A stretch of 36,927 nucleotides of DNA, taken from positions 1 through 36,927 of the forward strand of contig JAHFEQ010000010.1 of the NCBI GenBank assembly GCA_023248395.1, given 5' to 3'. Positions within the stretch are counted from its first letter, which is position 1, and every line of letters begins with the position of its first letter. The position numbers were made by a program, and so were the translations under genes. This DNA is from Nitrospirota bacterium (lineage in GTDB: Bacteria; Nitrospirota; 9FT-COMBO-42-15; HDB-SIOI813). Of the stretch, positions 14,988-23,060 are shown piece after piece. The notes under the pieces are model-generated. The model was not told the DNA's origin, made no database searches, and saw only the letters and a program-made list of their open reading frames with translations.

Positions 14988-17552
14988 TCACCCTGGCCCT
15001 CTCCCCTGAGGGGAGAGGGAAGAAAGTGGAAGTACCTTTACCCTTGGGAAACCTTTCCCCTTTGTAAAAAACATATTTACAGGGACATCCGTAAAATTCT
15101 CCGGGATAAAGACAACACCTCTTACCGATCTCTTGTTAATATGCGCTGTCAGTGTCGCCTCATACCGGTCCCCTTTGACCTTCACTTTGTCCCCCTTGCT
15201 AACCCCCATCGCCTTCGCGTCTTCTTCATTCATCTCTACAACGGCCTCTGGCAAGATATCCCGCAGTGTATCCGCCTTCAGAGAAAGCCTTCCTGAATGA
15301 TAGAGGTGATTCCCGGTAATCAGAATGAACGGATATTCAGGATCGGGGGTTTCTTGCTCCTGACTTCTGACTTCTGACTTAGGACGCAGGCTAAAGCCTG
15401 CGACTACACCAGCCCCCTGACCCCCGATCCCTGATCCCTTGACTATCGCTCCGTTCCCATCTAAGCCCTCAAAATCTATCCCGCGATACATCGGTACAGC
15501 CCCTTTTATCTCTTTAAAGATGTCTGATACAGACCCATAGTGGAATGAGGGTTCCACGGCCTCGCCTATGGAAGCGATGATCTCCCAGTCCGCCTTTGCA
15601 TCCCCCTGAGGCTCGATAAACTTCCGTAATCTCTGGACCCTCCCTTCCTGATTCGTAAAGGTCCCGTCTTTTTCAACAAAGCTTGCCCCTGGCAGGACGA
15701 CATGGGCCATCTTAGCGGTCTCTGTGAGGAATATGTCCTGGACGATAAGAAATTTGACCTGGCGAAGGGCTTCTCTTACAAACCCTCCATCCGGGAAATC
15801 AGAGACGATGTCTTCACCGACGACATACAAGGCACCCACCTCTCCCCTTGAAGCCGCGTCTATGATCCCCTCAGATCCTAAACCATCCCCATCCCTGAAA
15901 CTATAGCCAGGCAGGATATCCGGATGTACCCCCATCTCCCAGGCCCCCCTCTGGTTTGCCCTGTCAAAAACCGGGAAGAGTTTAACATCCTTACCGAGGA
16001 GACGCAAGGCCTCTGCGAGGATATGCATGGATTCTATTCGCGAAGGACCCCGTAATACATCGTTCCCTACTGCGATTGTTATAGAATTCGCGGATAACAT
16101 AAACCCTGACACAGACTCAATGCTGCTCCAGTCTGTCCATGTCAAATCTGGAATATTCTCCCTGGAAATATTTTTAAGATGCTCCTTGCCGGTTAAATCT
16201 TTTAACTTATCCATGTTCTTATCATAAATCACCTTTGCGATTCCGCCGAGGATATCCCCCTCGGCAGCCGGTCTATGCCGCAGGCTCAGGGTCGCTGAGC
16301 TGTCAAGCTTCAGTCCCCTCGGAGAGGCTATGATGATATTCATCTTCTTGTTTCTGGATAAGCGCCTGATGAGATAATCTGTGATAGGATTCTCATCTGA
16401 GATACTCGAACCTATAATGAATAGCGTATCTGCATTTAAGGCGTCATAGACAGATATGCCGCCCTTGTTTAATTCCATGACATTTGCAAAGGACTTCACC
16501 GCACCCGTATTCCATCTGCTGCCGGAGTCTATATTGTTTGTCTTGAAGACCCCTCTCATCAACTTCTGAAATAGGTACAGCTCCTCGTTCGAGAGTCTGC
16601 CTGAGGCAATACCGCCGGTCTTTCTCCCATCTTTCATGGCCTCAGTCAGGCCATCCTTTATCGCCTTGAGGGCCTCGTTCCATGGGACTGGTTCAAGGGT
16701 ACCCCCTTTTCTAATCATCGGAGTCACGAACCTTTCATGGCTATTGATAAAGGAGTATCCAAATCTCCCCCTGGCACACAATGTCTCGTTATTGATCCCT
16801 TTATCCGGTTTTGATATCACCCTTAAGATCTCGCCGTTCCTTGCCTGCACCGTCAACTGACAGCCAGTGCCGCAGTAGGTGCATACCGTATCGACCCCCT
16901 TCAGATCCCACGGCCTTGACTGGTATCGATAGGGCCTGCTCATCAGGGAGCCTACCGGACAAACCTCGATGCAATTTCCGCAGTGATCACAGTCTAAGTA
17001 CTCCTTTACGAAGCTCGTCTCCCCTGTCTTCGCACCGCGTTCAATGGAGCCGAGTACACTGGCACCCACAACCTCATCACAGATACGGACACACCGCTTA
17101 CACTGGATACACCGGTTGATATTTTGAATAATGACCGGGCTTAAGATATAGTCTTCCTCATGGAATCGCCTCTTCCTCTCACCAAAGGGGCTATTCCGGG
17201 GCCCGAACTTGAAGGTCACATCCTGCAGCTCGCACTCCCCGCCTTTGTCACAGACCGGACAATCGAGCGGATGATTTGCGAGGAGGAGCTCGATCATGGA
17301 CGATCTTGCAGACTTCACAACAGGAGATTCTGTCAGGACCTCCATCCCATGCATCACGGGCGTCACACAGGACGGCTGAAGTTTCTTCTGCCCGACGATC
17401 TCCACAAGGCAGACCCTGCAGGAGGCAAGTTTGCTGAGTCTGGCGTGATAGCACATGGTAGGGATATCAAACCCTGCGCCCTTCGCTGCCTCAAGGATCA
17501 GTGTACCATCCTCTACTGTAATCTCTTTCCCATTGATTTTTACTGTTGCCAT
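14988..17552 (-). CDS. nuoG: NADH-quinone oxidoreductase subunit G, with in-frame repeat insertions
   Basis: NuoG is the largest peripheral-arm subunit and carries the electron wire from NuoF/NuoE. The 854-aa protein has an N-terminal [2Fe-2S] domain (Cys34, 45, 48, 62), the N5 motif His94-x3-Cys98-x2-Cys101-x5-Cys107, two ferredoxin-like motifs (CIQCKRCVRIC and CDHCGNCIEVCP), the N7-type CX2CX3CX27C starting CTYCGTGC, and a degenerate molybdopterin-oxidoreductase-like body. Residues about 705-736 are encoded by a mosaic of three dispersed repeat families read in frame. They form a Gly/Pro/charged linker just before the C-terminal dinucleotide-binding-like domain. The last ~14 residues (SSLSPQGRGPG) and the TGA come from a fourth repeat. 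The start is ATG at 17552, behind a heptamer array. Confidence 0.96.
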   Translation of the reverse strand: MATVKINGKEITVEDGTLILEAAKGAGFDIPTMCYHARLSKLASCRVCLVEIVGQKKLQPSCVTPVMHGMEVLTESPVVKSARSSMIELLLANHPLDCPVCDKGGECELQDVTFKFGPRNSPFGERKRRFHEEDYILSPVIIQNINRCIQCKRCVRICDEVVGASVLGSIERGAKTGETSFVKEYLDCDHCGNCIEVCPVGSLMSRPYRYQSRPWDLKGVDTVCTYCGTGCQLTVQARNGEILRVISKPDKGINNETLCARGRFGYSFINSHERFVTPMIRKGGTLEPVPWNEALKAIKDGLTEAMKDGRKTGGIASGRLSNEELYLFQKLMRGVFKTNNIDSGSRWNTGAVKSFANVMELNKGGISVYDALNADTLFIIGSSISDENPITDYLIRRLSRNKKMNIIIASPRGLKLDSSATLSLRHRPAAEGDILGGIAKVIYDKNMDKLKDLTGKEHLKNISRENIPDLTWTDWSSIESVSGFMLSANSITIAVGNDVLRGPSRIESMHILAEALRLLGKDVKLFPVFDRANQRGAWEMGVHPDILPGYSFRDGDGLGSEGIIDAASRGEVGALYVVGEDIVSDFPDGGFVREALRQVKFLIVQDIFLTETAKMAHVVLPGASFVEKDGTFTNQEGRVQRLRKFIEPQGDAKADWEIIASIGEAVEPSFHYGSVSDIFKEIKGAVPMYRGIDFEGLDGNGAIVKGSGIGGQGAGVVAGFSLRPKSEVRSQEQETPDPEYPFILITGNHLYHSGRLSLKADTLRDILPEAVVEMNEEDAKAMGVSKGDKVKVKGDRYEATLTAHINKRSVRGVVFIPENFTDVPVNMFFTKGKGFPRVKVLPLSSLSPQGRGPG
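14997..15019. repeat. Palindromic repeat CCCTCTCCCC-N3-GGGGAGAGGG at the 3' end of nuoG
   Basis: A perfect 10-bp-arm palindrome lies inside the last codons of nuoG. Together with the adjoining CCAGGGTGAGGGG it encodes PQGRGPG and the TGA stop. The composition and structure suggest a dispersed repeat element rather than ancestral nuoG sequence. It could also fold in the mRNA between nuoG and the CNBD gene. Confidence 0.7.
15346..15450. repeat. Mosaic of three repeat families read in frame within nuoG
   Basis: Three elements abut inside the coding sequence: a heptamer array (three TGACTTC-type units, 15361-15381), one copy of the palindrome CGCAGGCTAAAGCCTGCG with its ACTAC tail (15385-15407), and a CCCCGATCCCTGATCCC-type degenerate array (about 15410-15440, with a related CGATCC piece near 15348). 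All three types look intergenic in character, yet the nuoG frame is kept through the block. Translation is VVAGFSLRPKSEVRSQEQE with Gly-rich flanks. Confidence 0.75.
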
Positions 17553-17556
17553 GATT

Positions 17557-17637
17557 TCTGACTTCTAACCTCTTACTTCTAACGCAGGCTAAAGCCTGCG
17601 ACTACCTACCTGCTAAAGCCTGCGACTACCTACCTGC
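17557..17637. repeat. Heptamer array plus tandem GCAGGCTAAAGCCTGC repeats between nuoF and nuoG
   Basis: The gap contains a degenerate heptamer array (17557-17582) ahead of the nuoG start, a full palindrome copy with ACTAC tail (17583-17605), and a second copy lacking the left arm (17613-17629) separated by CTACCTG. The TAG in the second copy's tail is the nuoF stop. The heptamer array provides the AGAGG-like sequence upstream of the nuoG ATG. Confidence 0.75.
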
Positions 17638-18900
17638 ACCATTCACCATACATCTCTTGTTTTTTACATGGTACTCAAACTCTTCTTTAAAATTGTTGAT
17701 AGCCCCCCTGAGGGCCATCACAGCGCCATCGCCGAGGGGACAGAATGTACGGCCAAAGACATCTCCGCAGAGTTTAAGGAGGAGGTCAATATCCCCTTCT
17801 TTTCCTTCTCCATGCTCTACCCTCCGCATGACTTTCACAATCCAGTCAAGCCCCTCCCGGCATGGGGTGCACTTTCCGCATGACTCGTGGTGGAAAAATT
17901 CATGGATAATCAGGGCCGCCTTCACGATGCACGTCCTCTCATCCATCACCACGACTGCCCCGCTCCCCAGCATCGTCCCCTTTGCGGCAAGAGAGTCAAA
18001 GTCCATCGGCGTATCCAGATCCTTTTCAATAAGCATCGGCGCTGACACTCCACCAGGGATGACCGCCTTCAATCTTCTGTCCCCTTTGATACCCCCGGCA
18101 TAGGTATAGATAATTTCCCGCAAAGGAGTCCCCATCGGGAGTTCATAGAGGCCGGGTTTGTTGACATGCCCGCTTACCCCGAACAACTTTGGTCCAGGGC
18201 TTTTAGCCGGTCCAATAGAGGCAAACCAGCTTGCGCCCCTGTTAATAATGTGCGGGACACAGGCAAGGGTCTCTACATTATTGATGACCGTCGGTTTACC
18301 AAAGAGACCGACCTGGGCCGGGAAGGGTGGCTTTATCCTCGGCAAGGCCCGCCGTCCCTCCAATGACTCAAGAAGGGCCGTCTCCTCACCGCAGATATAG
18401 GCCCCGGCGCCCCTGTGGACATAAATATTGAGACTGAAATTGCTGCCCAGGATATTCTTCCCTAAATATCCTTTGGAATAGGCCTCCCGGATCGCGTCTT
18501 CCAGTCTGTCAGCGCCAAGGGCAAATTCTCCCCTGATATAGATGTATGCGTTAGCGGCGCCTATGGCATAGCAGGCAATCGCCATCCCCTCGATGAGCTG
18601 ATGAGGGTCCTTTTCAATGATCGCCCTGTCTTTATAGGTCCCTGGCTCACCCTCATCCGCATTACAGCAGAGATATTTCGGAATGGTGGGATCCTTTGGA
18701 ATAAAACTCCACTTAAGACCTGTAGAAAATCCAGCCCCTCCGCGTCCCCTTAAACCAGAGTCTTTGACCATCTGGATGATCGTATCCGTATTTAACTTAA
18801 GGGCCTTTTTAAATGCCTGATAACCACCATTGTTAAGATAGGTCTCTATCTTAAAGGAGTCGGGGACATTGATATTTTTCAGGATAATGGGTTCAAACAT
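17626..18900 (-). CDS. nuoF: NADH-quinone oxidoreductase subunit F (NADH/FMN-binding)
   Basis: NuoF oxidises NADH through FMN and passes electrons to cluster N3. The 424-aa protein has the FMN/NADH-binding glycine-rich motifs GLRGRGGAGFSTGLKW (about residues 49-64) and GAGAYICGEETALLESLEG (about 165-183), and the N3 motif SCGKCTPCREG with a distal Cys in TFCPLGDGA. Length is normal. The C-terminus ends VNGAGR, and its TAG falls in a copy of the CTAAAGCCTGCGACTAC repeat, so the final few residues may be repeat-derived. The start lies 9 bp after nuoE. Confidence 0.97.
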   Translation of the reverse strand: MFEPIILKNINVPDSFKIETYLNNGGYQAFKKALKLNTDTIIQMVKDSGLRGRGGAGFSTGLKWSFIPKDPTIPKYLCCNADEGEPGTYKDRAIIEKDPHQLIEGMAIACYAIGAANAYIYIRGEFALGADRLEDAIREAYSKGYLGKNILGSNFSLNIYVHRGAGAYICGEETALLESLEGRRALPRIKPPFPAQVGLFGKPTVINNVETLACVPHIINRGASWFASIGPAKSPGPKLFGVSGHVNKPGLYELPMGTPLREIIYTYAGGIKGDRRLKAVIPGGVSAPMLIEKDLDTPMDFDSLAAKGTMLGSGAVVVMDERTCIVKAALIIHEFFHHESCGKCTPCREGLDWIVKVMRRVEHGEGKEGDIDLLLKLCGDVFGRTFCPLGDGAVMALRGAINNFKEEFEYHVKNKRCMVNGAGR

Positions 18901-18909
18901 AACGAAATC

Positions 18910-19374
18910 TTATCTGAAACTCTTCAGTATCTCCTCTATCTTCTCTTCTGTGAGATCCTCATAATAGTTATCATTAATCTGCATCATGGGGGCGGTCCCG
19001 CAGGAGCCGAGACACTCTACCGCAGAGAGCGTAAACTTCTTATCAGGGGTGGTCTCTTTAACCTTTATCCCTAATTTCTTTGAAAGTACATCTACGATAT
19101 ATTCTGCCCCCAGGAGCGAACAGGAAATATTCGTACAGACCTGTATGTGATACTTACCTACAGGCTTCTTATTGTACATGGTATAGAAGGTGGCTATCTC
19201 GAAGACCTGTATAGGTCTCAGGCCGAGGATATTCGCGACCTCCCTCATCCCCTCCTCTGTGATATAGCCATACTCCCTTTGAACCACATAGAGCGCAGGC
19301 ATCACAACAGACCGACTGTTGGCATATTTGCCAGTCAGCTCGTTAATCTCCTTTACCGCACCCTCTGAAAGCAT
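18910..19374 (-). CDS. nuoE: NADH-quinone oxidoreductase subunit E ([2Fe-2S])
   Basis: NuoE holds the off-path [2Fe-2S] cluster N1a and flanks NuoF in the NADH dehydrogenase module. The 154-aa thioredoxin-like protein has the four ligand cysteines in CTNISC (about residues 92-97) and CLGSCGTAP (about 129-133). A helical N-terminus with YGYITEEGMREVANILGL is family-typical. It lies 2 bp from nuoD. Nothing is unusual. Confidence 0.97.
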   Translation of the reverse strand: MLSEGAVKEINELTGKYANSRSVVMPALYVVQREYGYITEEGMREVANILGLRPIQVFEIATFYTMYNKKPVGKYHIQVCTNISCSLLGAEYIVDVLSKKLGIKVKETTPDKKFTLSAVECLGSCGTAPMMQINDNYYEDLTEEKIEEILKSFR

Positions 19375-19376
19375 GT

Positions 19377-20570
19377 CTATTTATCCACCTCCCCGAATAC
19401 CGGATCTAAGCTTGATATGACTGCGACAACATCCGCAAAATAGGCCCCTCTCGCCATCGGATCCACGCTCTGCAGATTCACAAAGGATGGCGCCCGGATC
19501 TTAACCCTGAATGGCCTCTCGGAACCATCGCTTACGATATAGAACCCAAGCTCCCCCTTCGGCGCTTCGATAGAGGAGTAGACCTCGCCCTTTGGGGGTT
19601 TAAACCCATCAGAGATCAGCTTGAAATGGTGAATGAGGGCCTCCATGTTTGTAGTGATGTCTTTTCTCGAGGGAGGCACGAACTCAGGTAGGTCCGCATT
19701 CACAGGTCCATCCGGTATCTGCTCCAGTGCCTGAGCAACAATCCTGGCCGCCTGTCTCATCTCTTCTACCCGGCACATATATCGATCAAAACAGTCCCCG
19801 TTTTCACCTGTCGGGACTTTAAAATCAAACCGGTCATAGACGAGATACGGTGTATCCTTTCTGATATCCCATGTCACTCCAGACCCTCGCAGAGAGGGTC
19901 CGGTCAGACCAAGATTTATGGCATCATCTGCAGAGATTACCCCGACATTCTTGTTTCTCTGAAGCCATATCCTGTTGCCTGTCAGAAGCTGTTCGTACTC
20001 ATCTACCCGCTTTGGAAATATATCAATAAAGTCTTTGCACTTTTCTTTAAAGTTAGGGGGGAGGTCTCCCCTGACCCCTCCAATCCTCATATAATTGTAT
20101 GTCAGTCTCGCCCCGCAAAGCATCTCAAACAGATCCATGATCATCTCTCTTTCCCTGAAGGCATAAAGGACGAGGGTGACAGCCCCCAAATCAAGACCCC
20201 AGGCGCCAACGGCCAGAAGATGACTCGAGATGCGGGAGAGCTCAGATACAATGACCCTGACATACTTTCCCCTCTCAGGGATATCAATACCCAGCAGCTT
20301 CTCCACGGCCATGACATAGGAGAGGTTATTCGTCATGCTGCTCAGATAATCAAGCCTGTCCGTGTACGGAACAAACTGCGGATAGAGCAGGTTTTCAGCG
20401 ATCTTCTCCATACCACGGTGCAGGAACCCAATGTCCGGCACTACCCTGATTATCTTTTCACCCTGCATATGGAGCACAAGGTGCATGACACCATGGGTCG
20501 AGGGATGCTGCGGACCCATGTTCAGGGTAACCTCTTTTGTCGTTATCTCTTGATTTCCATTATTGTCCAT
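19377..20570 (-). CDS. nuoD: NADH-quinone oxidoreductase subunit D
   Basis: NuoD is the 49-kDa-type subunit, derived from the [NiFe]-hydrogenase large subunit, that forms the quinone pocket with NuoB. The 397-aa protein shows MGPQHPSTHGVMHLVLHMQGE at the N-terminus, DIGFLHRGMEKIAENL, LLCGARLTYNYMRIGGVRGDLP and the ending SLDPVFGEVDK. It is encoded separately from NuoC. Its ATG is preceded by a heptamer array containing AAGAGG. The length is standard. Confidence 0.97.
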   Translation of the reverse strand: MDNNGNQEITTKEVTLNMGPQHPSTHGVMHLVLHMQGEKIIRVVPDIGFLHRGMEKIAENLLYPQFVPYTDRLDYLSSMTNNLSYVMAVEKLLGIDIPERGKYVRVIVSELSRISSHLLAVGAWGLDLGAVTLVLYAFREREMIMDLFEMLCGARLTYNYMRIGGVRGDLPPNFKEKCKDFIDIFPKRVDEYEQLLTGNRIWLQRNKNVGVISADDAINLGLTGPSLRGSGVTWDIRKDTPYLVYDRFDFKVPTGENGDCFDRYMCRVEEMRQAARIVAQALEQIPDGPVNADLPEFVPPSRKDITTNMEALIHHFKLISDGFKPPKGEVYSSIEAPKGELGFYIVSDGSERPFRVKIRAPSFVNLQSVDPMARGAYFADVVAVISSLDPVFGEVDK

Positions 20571-20577
20571 AACTATT

Positions 20578-20626
20578 ACTTTCTTACCTCTTACTTCTAA
20601 CTTCTAACTTCTATAACTTCTTCTCC
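20578..20626. repeat. Degenerate 7-bp repeat array between nuoC and nuoD
   Basis: On the minus strand (GAAGTTA)-type units repeat with a period of seven (GTTAGAA, GTTAGAA, GTAAGAG, GTAAGAA). The TAG stop codon of nuoC and its last codons (EKKL) lie in the array, as does the purine-rich stretch ahead of nuoD. The short unit, degenerate copies and absence of unique spacers rule out CRISPR. Confidence 0.7.
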
Positions 20627-21141
20627 ACCCCAAAAGGATTATACTCATCCTTATACCCTACAAGGGGATAGTCCTTTCTCAGAGGATACCCCTCCCACTC
20701 CAGCGGCATGTAGATACGCTTTAGATTTGGGTGGCCCTCAAAGACGATACCGAACATATCAAAGGTCTCCCTCTCTGCAAAATCTGCACTTCTCCACATC
20801 GAAGTCACAGACGGGACTGACTCATTCTCCTTTACCCTGACTTTTAATCGAATACGAAATTTATGCGGGATAGAATAGAGATGATAGACAACTTCAAAAC
20901 AGGAGATTGACTCCCGGCAATCAACACCGAGAACGTCAGAAAGAAAAGCAAACTGCAGATCGGCTTCGTCCTTCAAAAATCTGCAGATATCTATGAGGGC
21001 ATCCTTCCCGACTACATGCGTTATCTCCCCGCGAAAGACCTTTGTCTCACGTATAGACTCCCCAAACTTATCTCTGATCTTTTTTACCAGGAGCGAATAC
21101 TGTAGTGAGGGTAACTCCTTTTCTAAATCCTTCTCTTCCAT
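20611..21141 (-). CDS. nuoC: NADH-quinone oxidoreductase subunit C
   Basis: NuoC is the 30-kDa-type subunit that supports NuoD. The 176-aa protein has the family signature [44 protein letters not shown] near its C-terminus. It is somewhat short after that signature: [15 protein letters not shown] runs straight into the heptamer array, whose TAG ends the protein. This suggests that the original tail was replaced or trimmed. It starts 6 bp after nuoB. Confidence 0.96.
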   Translation of the reverse strand: MEEKDLEKELPSLQYSLLVKKIRDKFGESIRETKVFRGEITHVVGKDALIDICRFLKDEADLQFAFLSDVLGVDCRESISCFEVVYHLYSIPHKFRIRLKVRVKENESVPSVTSMWRSADFAERETFDMFGIVFEGHPNLKRIYMPLEWEGYPLRKDYPLVGYKDEYNPFGVEKKL

Positions 21142-21147
21142 GCCTCC

Positions 21148-21627
21148 TCAAGCTTTAATTTTGGCGAAAACCGATGGCATCTCCCTTCTGATTTTCTCCT
21201 GTAGTTGTAAGAAACCGTACATGAGCGCTTCCGGCCTGGGTGGACATCCGGGGATATACACATCAACAGGGACCACCAGATCCGCACCCTGGACAACACT
21301 GTAGGTATTGAACGGCCCCCCTGCTGAGGCGCAGCCGCCCATCGCTATGACCCATTTTGGCTCCGGCATCTGGGCATAGAGCCTCTTGATAGCCGGGGCC
21401 ATCTTTTTAGTCATCGTACCTGCAATGATCATCACATCTGACTGTCTGGGGGAAGGCCTGAATATTATCCCAAAGCGGTCTGTATCATACCTTGAACACC
21501 CCGCTGCGATCATTTCTATGGCACAGCAGGCAAGACCGAATGTCATCGGCCACAGGGCAGACCTTCTGCCCCAACTTACGATGTTATCTACGGTTGTAAA
21601 CAGGACATTCCCTTCTGTTATACCCAT
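21148..21627 (-). CDS. nuoB: NADH-quinone oxidoreductase subunit B (cluster N2)
   Basis: NuoB carries the terminal cluster N2 that reduces quinone. Ligands are the tandem Cys34-Cys35 in GLACCAIEM, Cys99 in MGGCASAGG and Cys128 in [10 protein letters not shown] (numbered from the chosen start). The ORF track starts at 21648, but the ATG at 21627 is preferred. It gives the family-typical MGxxEG N-terminus and has AAGGGG about 8 bases upstream, whereas the longer form would extend 31 bp into nuoA. With the 21627 start the overlap with nuoA is 10 bp. Confidence 0.96.
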   Translation of the reverse strand: MGITEGNVLFTTVDNIVSWGRRSALWPMTFGLACCAIEMIAAGCSRYDTDRFGIIFRPSPRQSDVMIIAGTMTKKMAPAIKRLYAQMPEPKWVIAMGGCASAGGPFNTYSVVQGADLVVPVDVYIPGCPPRPEALMYGFLQLQEKIRREMPSVFAKIKA

Positions 21628-21977
21628 TCTAATGCCCCTTTTTTCCATGCATAGACAAGCCCTATTGCAAGGATGGAGATAAAGATGAACATCTCCACAA
21701 AGGCAACTAACCCCATGTCTCTCAGAACAACAGCCCAGGGAAACAGGAAGAGGGTTTCTACATCAAAGACAATAAAGAGGATCGCTATGACAAAAAAGTG
21801 TACCTTGAAGTGTCCCGCATCCGCATTACCGATCGGCTCCATACCACACTCCCATGGGGAGAGCTTTTCTCTGAAAGGTTTTTTTGGGCTCACGAGGGAG
21901 TTGACAAACAGTACCATAGTGGCCATAAAGATTACAAAGCCAACTATTAATAAGACAGGGAGATAGGTGATTAACAT
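21618..21977 (-). CDS. nuoA: NADH-quinone oxidoreductase subunit A
   Basis: NuoA is a three-helix subunit near the quinone site. The 119-aa protein has [45 protein letters not shown], the diagnostic TM2 region with its acidic residues. It is the first gene of the nuo operon. A good -35 box stands upstream, and AAAGG is adjacent to the ATG. Length is normal. Confidence 0.97.
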   Translation of the reverse strand: MLITYLPVLLIVGFVIFMATMVLFVNSLVSPKKPFREKLSPWECGMEPIGNADAGHFKVHFFVIAILFIVFDVETLFLFPWAVVLRDMGLVAFVEMFIFISILAIGLVYAWKKGALEWV

Positions 21978-22006
21978 CCTTTAATCCCTCACATTGGTAA
22001 TCAAAT

Positions 22007-22035
22007 ACCCTAAAGGAACTATTCGTTTTTGTCAA
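22007..22035 (-). promoter_or_regulatory. Probable sigma-70 promoter of the nuo operon
   Basis: On the minus strand a perfect TTGACA (22030-22035) is followed after 17 bp by TAGGGT (22007-22012), a weak -10 box. Transcription would begin about 22 bases before the nuoA ATG. A poor -10 with a perfect -35 suggests that an activator or high-affinity -35 contact may be used. No other promoter was noticed inside the 16-kb operon. Confidence 0.55.
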
Positions 22036-22067
22036 GTAGGGAAATGAAGGAAAATCAAGAAAGATCT

Positions 22068-22670
22068 TTAAATCAGATAGTTCACCGCGAGAAATCCAGC
22101 TATAAGGAGTGCAAAAAAGGCCAGTGCAAACCAATCAAAATATTTCTCTATCTTTTCCTTCATGACAGCGCCAAAGTAATAGAGCAGGCCCGCAACCAGG
22201 AAAAACCGTGATGAACGGCCGATCACAGAGGCGATAACCAGGGTAAGGAAGTTTATCCTGGACACGCCTGCGGCGATCGTGATCACCTTGTATGGAATGG
22301 GTGTAAATGCTGCGGTCAGCACGGTGATGAAGGCATTCTCCTGGTATGCACGAACCACCCTGTCAAAGACCTCCTGGGAAAAGATATGGCCAATAAAGAT
22401 GCTGTCTACCACCTCCCATATCCCCCACCCGATCGCATACCCCGCCATGCCGCCTAAAACAGAGCCTGCAGAGCAGACAAATGCATACCAGACGGCACTG
22501 GCCGGCACAGCGATCACCATGGCGATCAGCAGCACATCCGGTGGGATAGGGAAAAATGAAGATTCTGCAAAGGCGAGCAGAAACAGGGCAGAAACGGCAT
22601 GAGGCGTGGCTGACCAGTGAAGGACCCAATCATAGAGCCTTCGCATCAGTTTCATAGAGATTCTGTACAT
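22068..22670 (-). CDS. YqaA/DedA-family (VTT domain) inner-membrane protein
   Basis: The 200-aa protein has about five hydrophobic segments. It fits the SNARE-associated/VTT superfamily: AESSFFPIPPDVLLIAMVI early on, a Gly-rich GSVLGGMAGYAIGWGIWE, then AAFTPIPYKVITIAAGVSRINFLTLVIASVIGRSSRFFLVA, which holds the conserved F/YTPIPYK and GR motifs of YqaA-type proteins. Family members are implicated in membrane phospholipid scrambling or flipping and envelope homeostasis. It lies upstream of nuoA in the same direction, but the nuo promoter sits between them. Specific function is unknown. Confidence 0.88.
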   Translation of the reverse strand: MYRISMKLMRRLYDWVLHWSATPHAVSALFLLAFAESSFFPIPPDVLLIAMVIAVPASAVWYAFVCSAGSVLGGMAGYAIGWGIWEVVDSIFIGHIFSQEVFDRVVRAYQENAFITVLTAAFTPIPYKVITIAAGVSRINFLTLVIASVIGRSSRFFLVAGLLYYFGAVMKEKIEKYFDWFALAFFALLIAGFLAVNYLI

Positions 22671-22681
22671 AAAAATTAGTG

Positions 22682-22694
22682 TATAATAACTCCT
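22682..22694 (+). promoter_or_regulatory. TATAAT box 7 bp before a start codon (possible leaderless transcript)
   Basis: A perfect TATAAT (22682-22687) is separated from the ATG at 22695 by AACTCCT. That places the expected transcription start at or next to the A of the start codon. There is no Shine-Dalgarno sequence and only a poor -35. The same spacing and an xxCTCCT|ATGAAA junction recur at the BlaI-like gene. Confidence 0.5.
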
Positions 22695-23027
22695 ATGAAA
22701 AGGTCCGGACTTCCCCCTCTTTGGATAGGGATCATCATCGTCCTCATCATCAGTGTAAGTGAGATCACGATAAGGTACCGCACCTCCCCTGCCGGATTTC
22801 TTTTCCTTGGGGATGCCGCTCTCCTCATCTGGGGATTTCTAATGCTTTCCGGAGGCCTGTTTTCCCTGTTGAGCTATTTCTTTGAAGCGAAATGGAAAGG
22901 CTTCCGGGGCCTTATCTGGGTCTACAAGACTATAATTCCTGTCGGCGGGAAAGTCAATGCGATTATATTTGGTGTGATAGGGATACTCATAGGCTCTGTC
23001 TCTATTATCAAAGTTATCGTTCCATAG
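22695..23027 (+). CDS. Hypothetical small integral membrane protein
   Basis: The 110-aa protein has three to four hydrophobic segments (about residues 9-21, 31-46, 47-62 and 87-107), with a positively charged N-terminus (MKR) and a cytosolic-looking loop FEAKWKGFRG. I recognise no family. It stands alone between divergent yqaA and the convergent BlaI-like gene. The start is supported by a TATAAT box 7 bp upstream rather than by a ribosome-binding site. The 3' end is followed at once by a GCAGGCTAAAGCCTGC repeat. Confidence 0.65.
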   Translation: MKRSGLPPLWIGIIIVLIISVSEITIRYRTSPAGFLFLGDAALLIWGFLMLSGGLFSLLSYFFEAKWKGFRGLIWVYKTIIPVGGKVNAIIFGVIGILIGSVSIIKVIVP

Positions 23028-23037
23028 CAGCTTCTTG

Positions 23038-23060
23038 CGCAGGCTAAAGCCTGCGGCTAC
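23038..23060. repeat. GCAGGCTAAAGCCTGC palindrome overlapping the BlaI-like stop codon
   Basis: This is a fourth copy of the CGCAGGCTAAAGCCTGCG element with a (G)CTAC tail, lying between convergent genes. The central TAG on the minus strand is the stop codon of the BlaI-like gene, and the arm encodes its last residues (SSRRL). Confidence 0.8.

Noticed and set aside
20578-20626. Heptamer arrays considered as CRISPR
   Set aside because: Repeat units are 7 bp and degenerate, with no unique spacers and no cas genes in the window.
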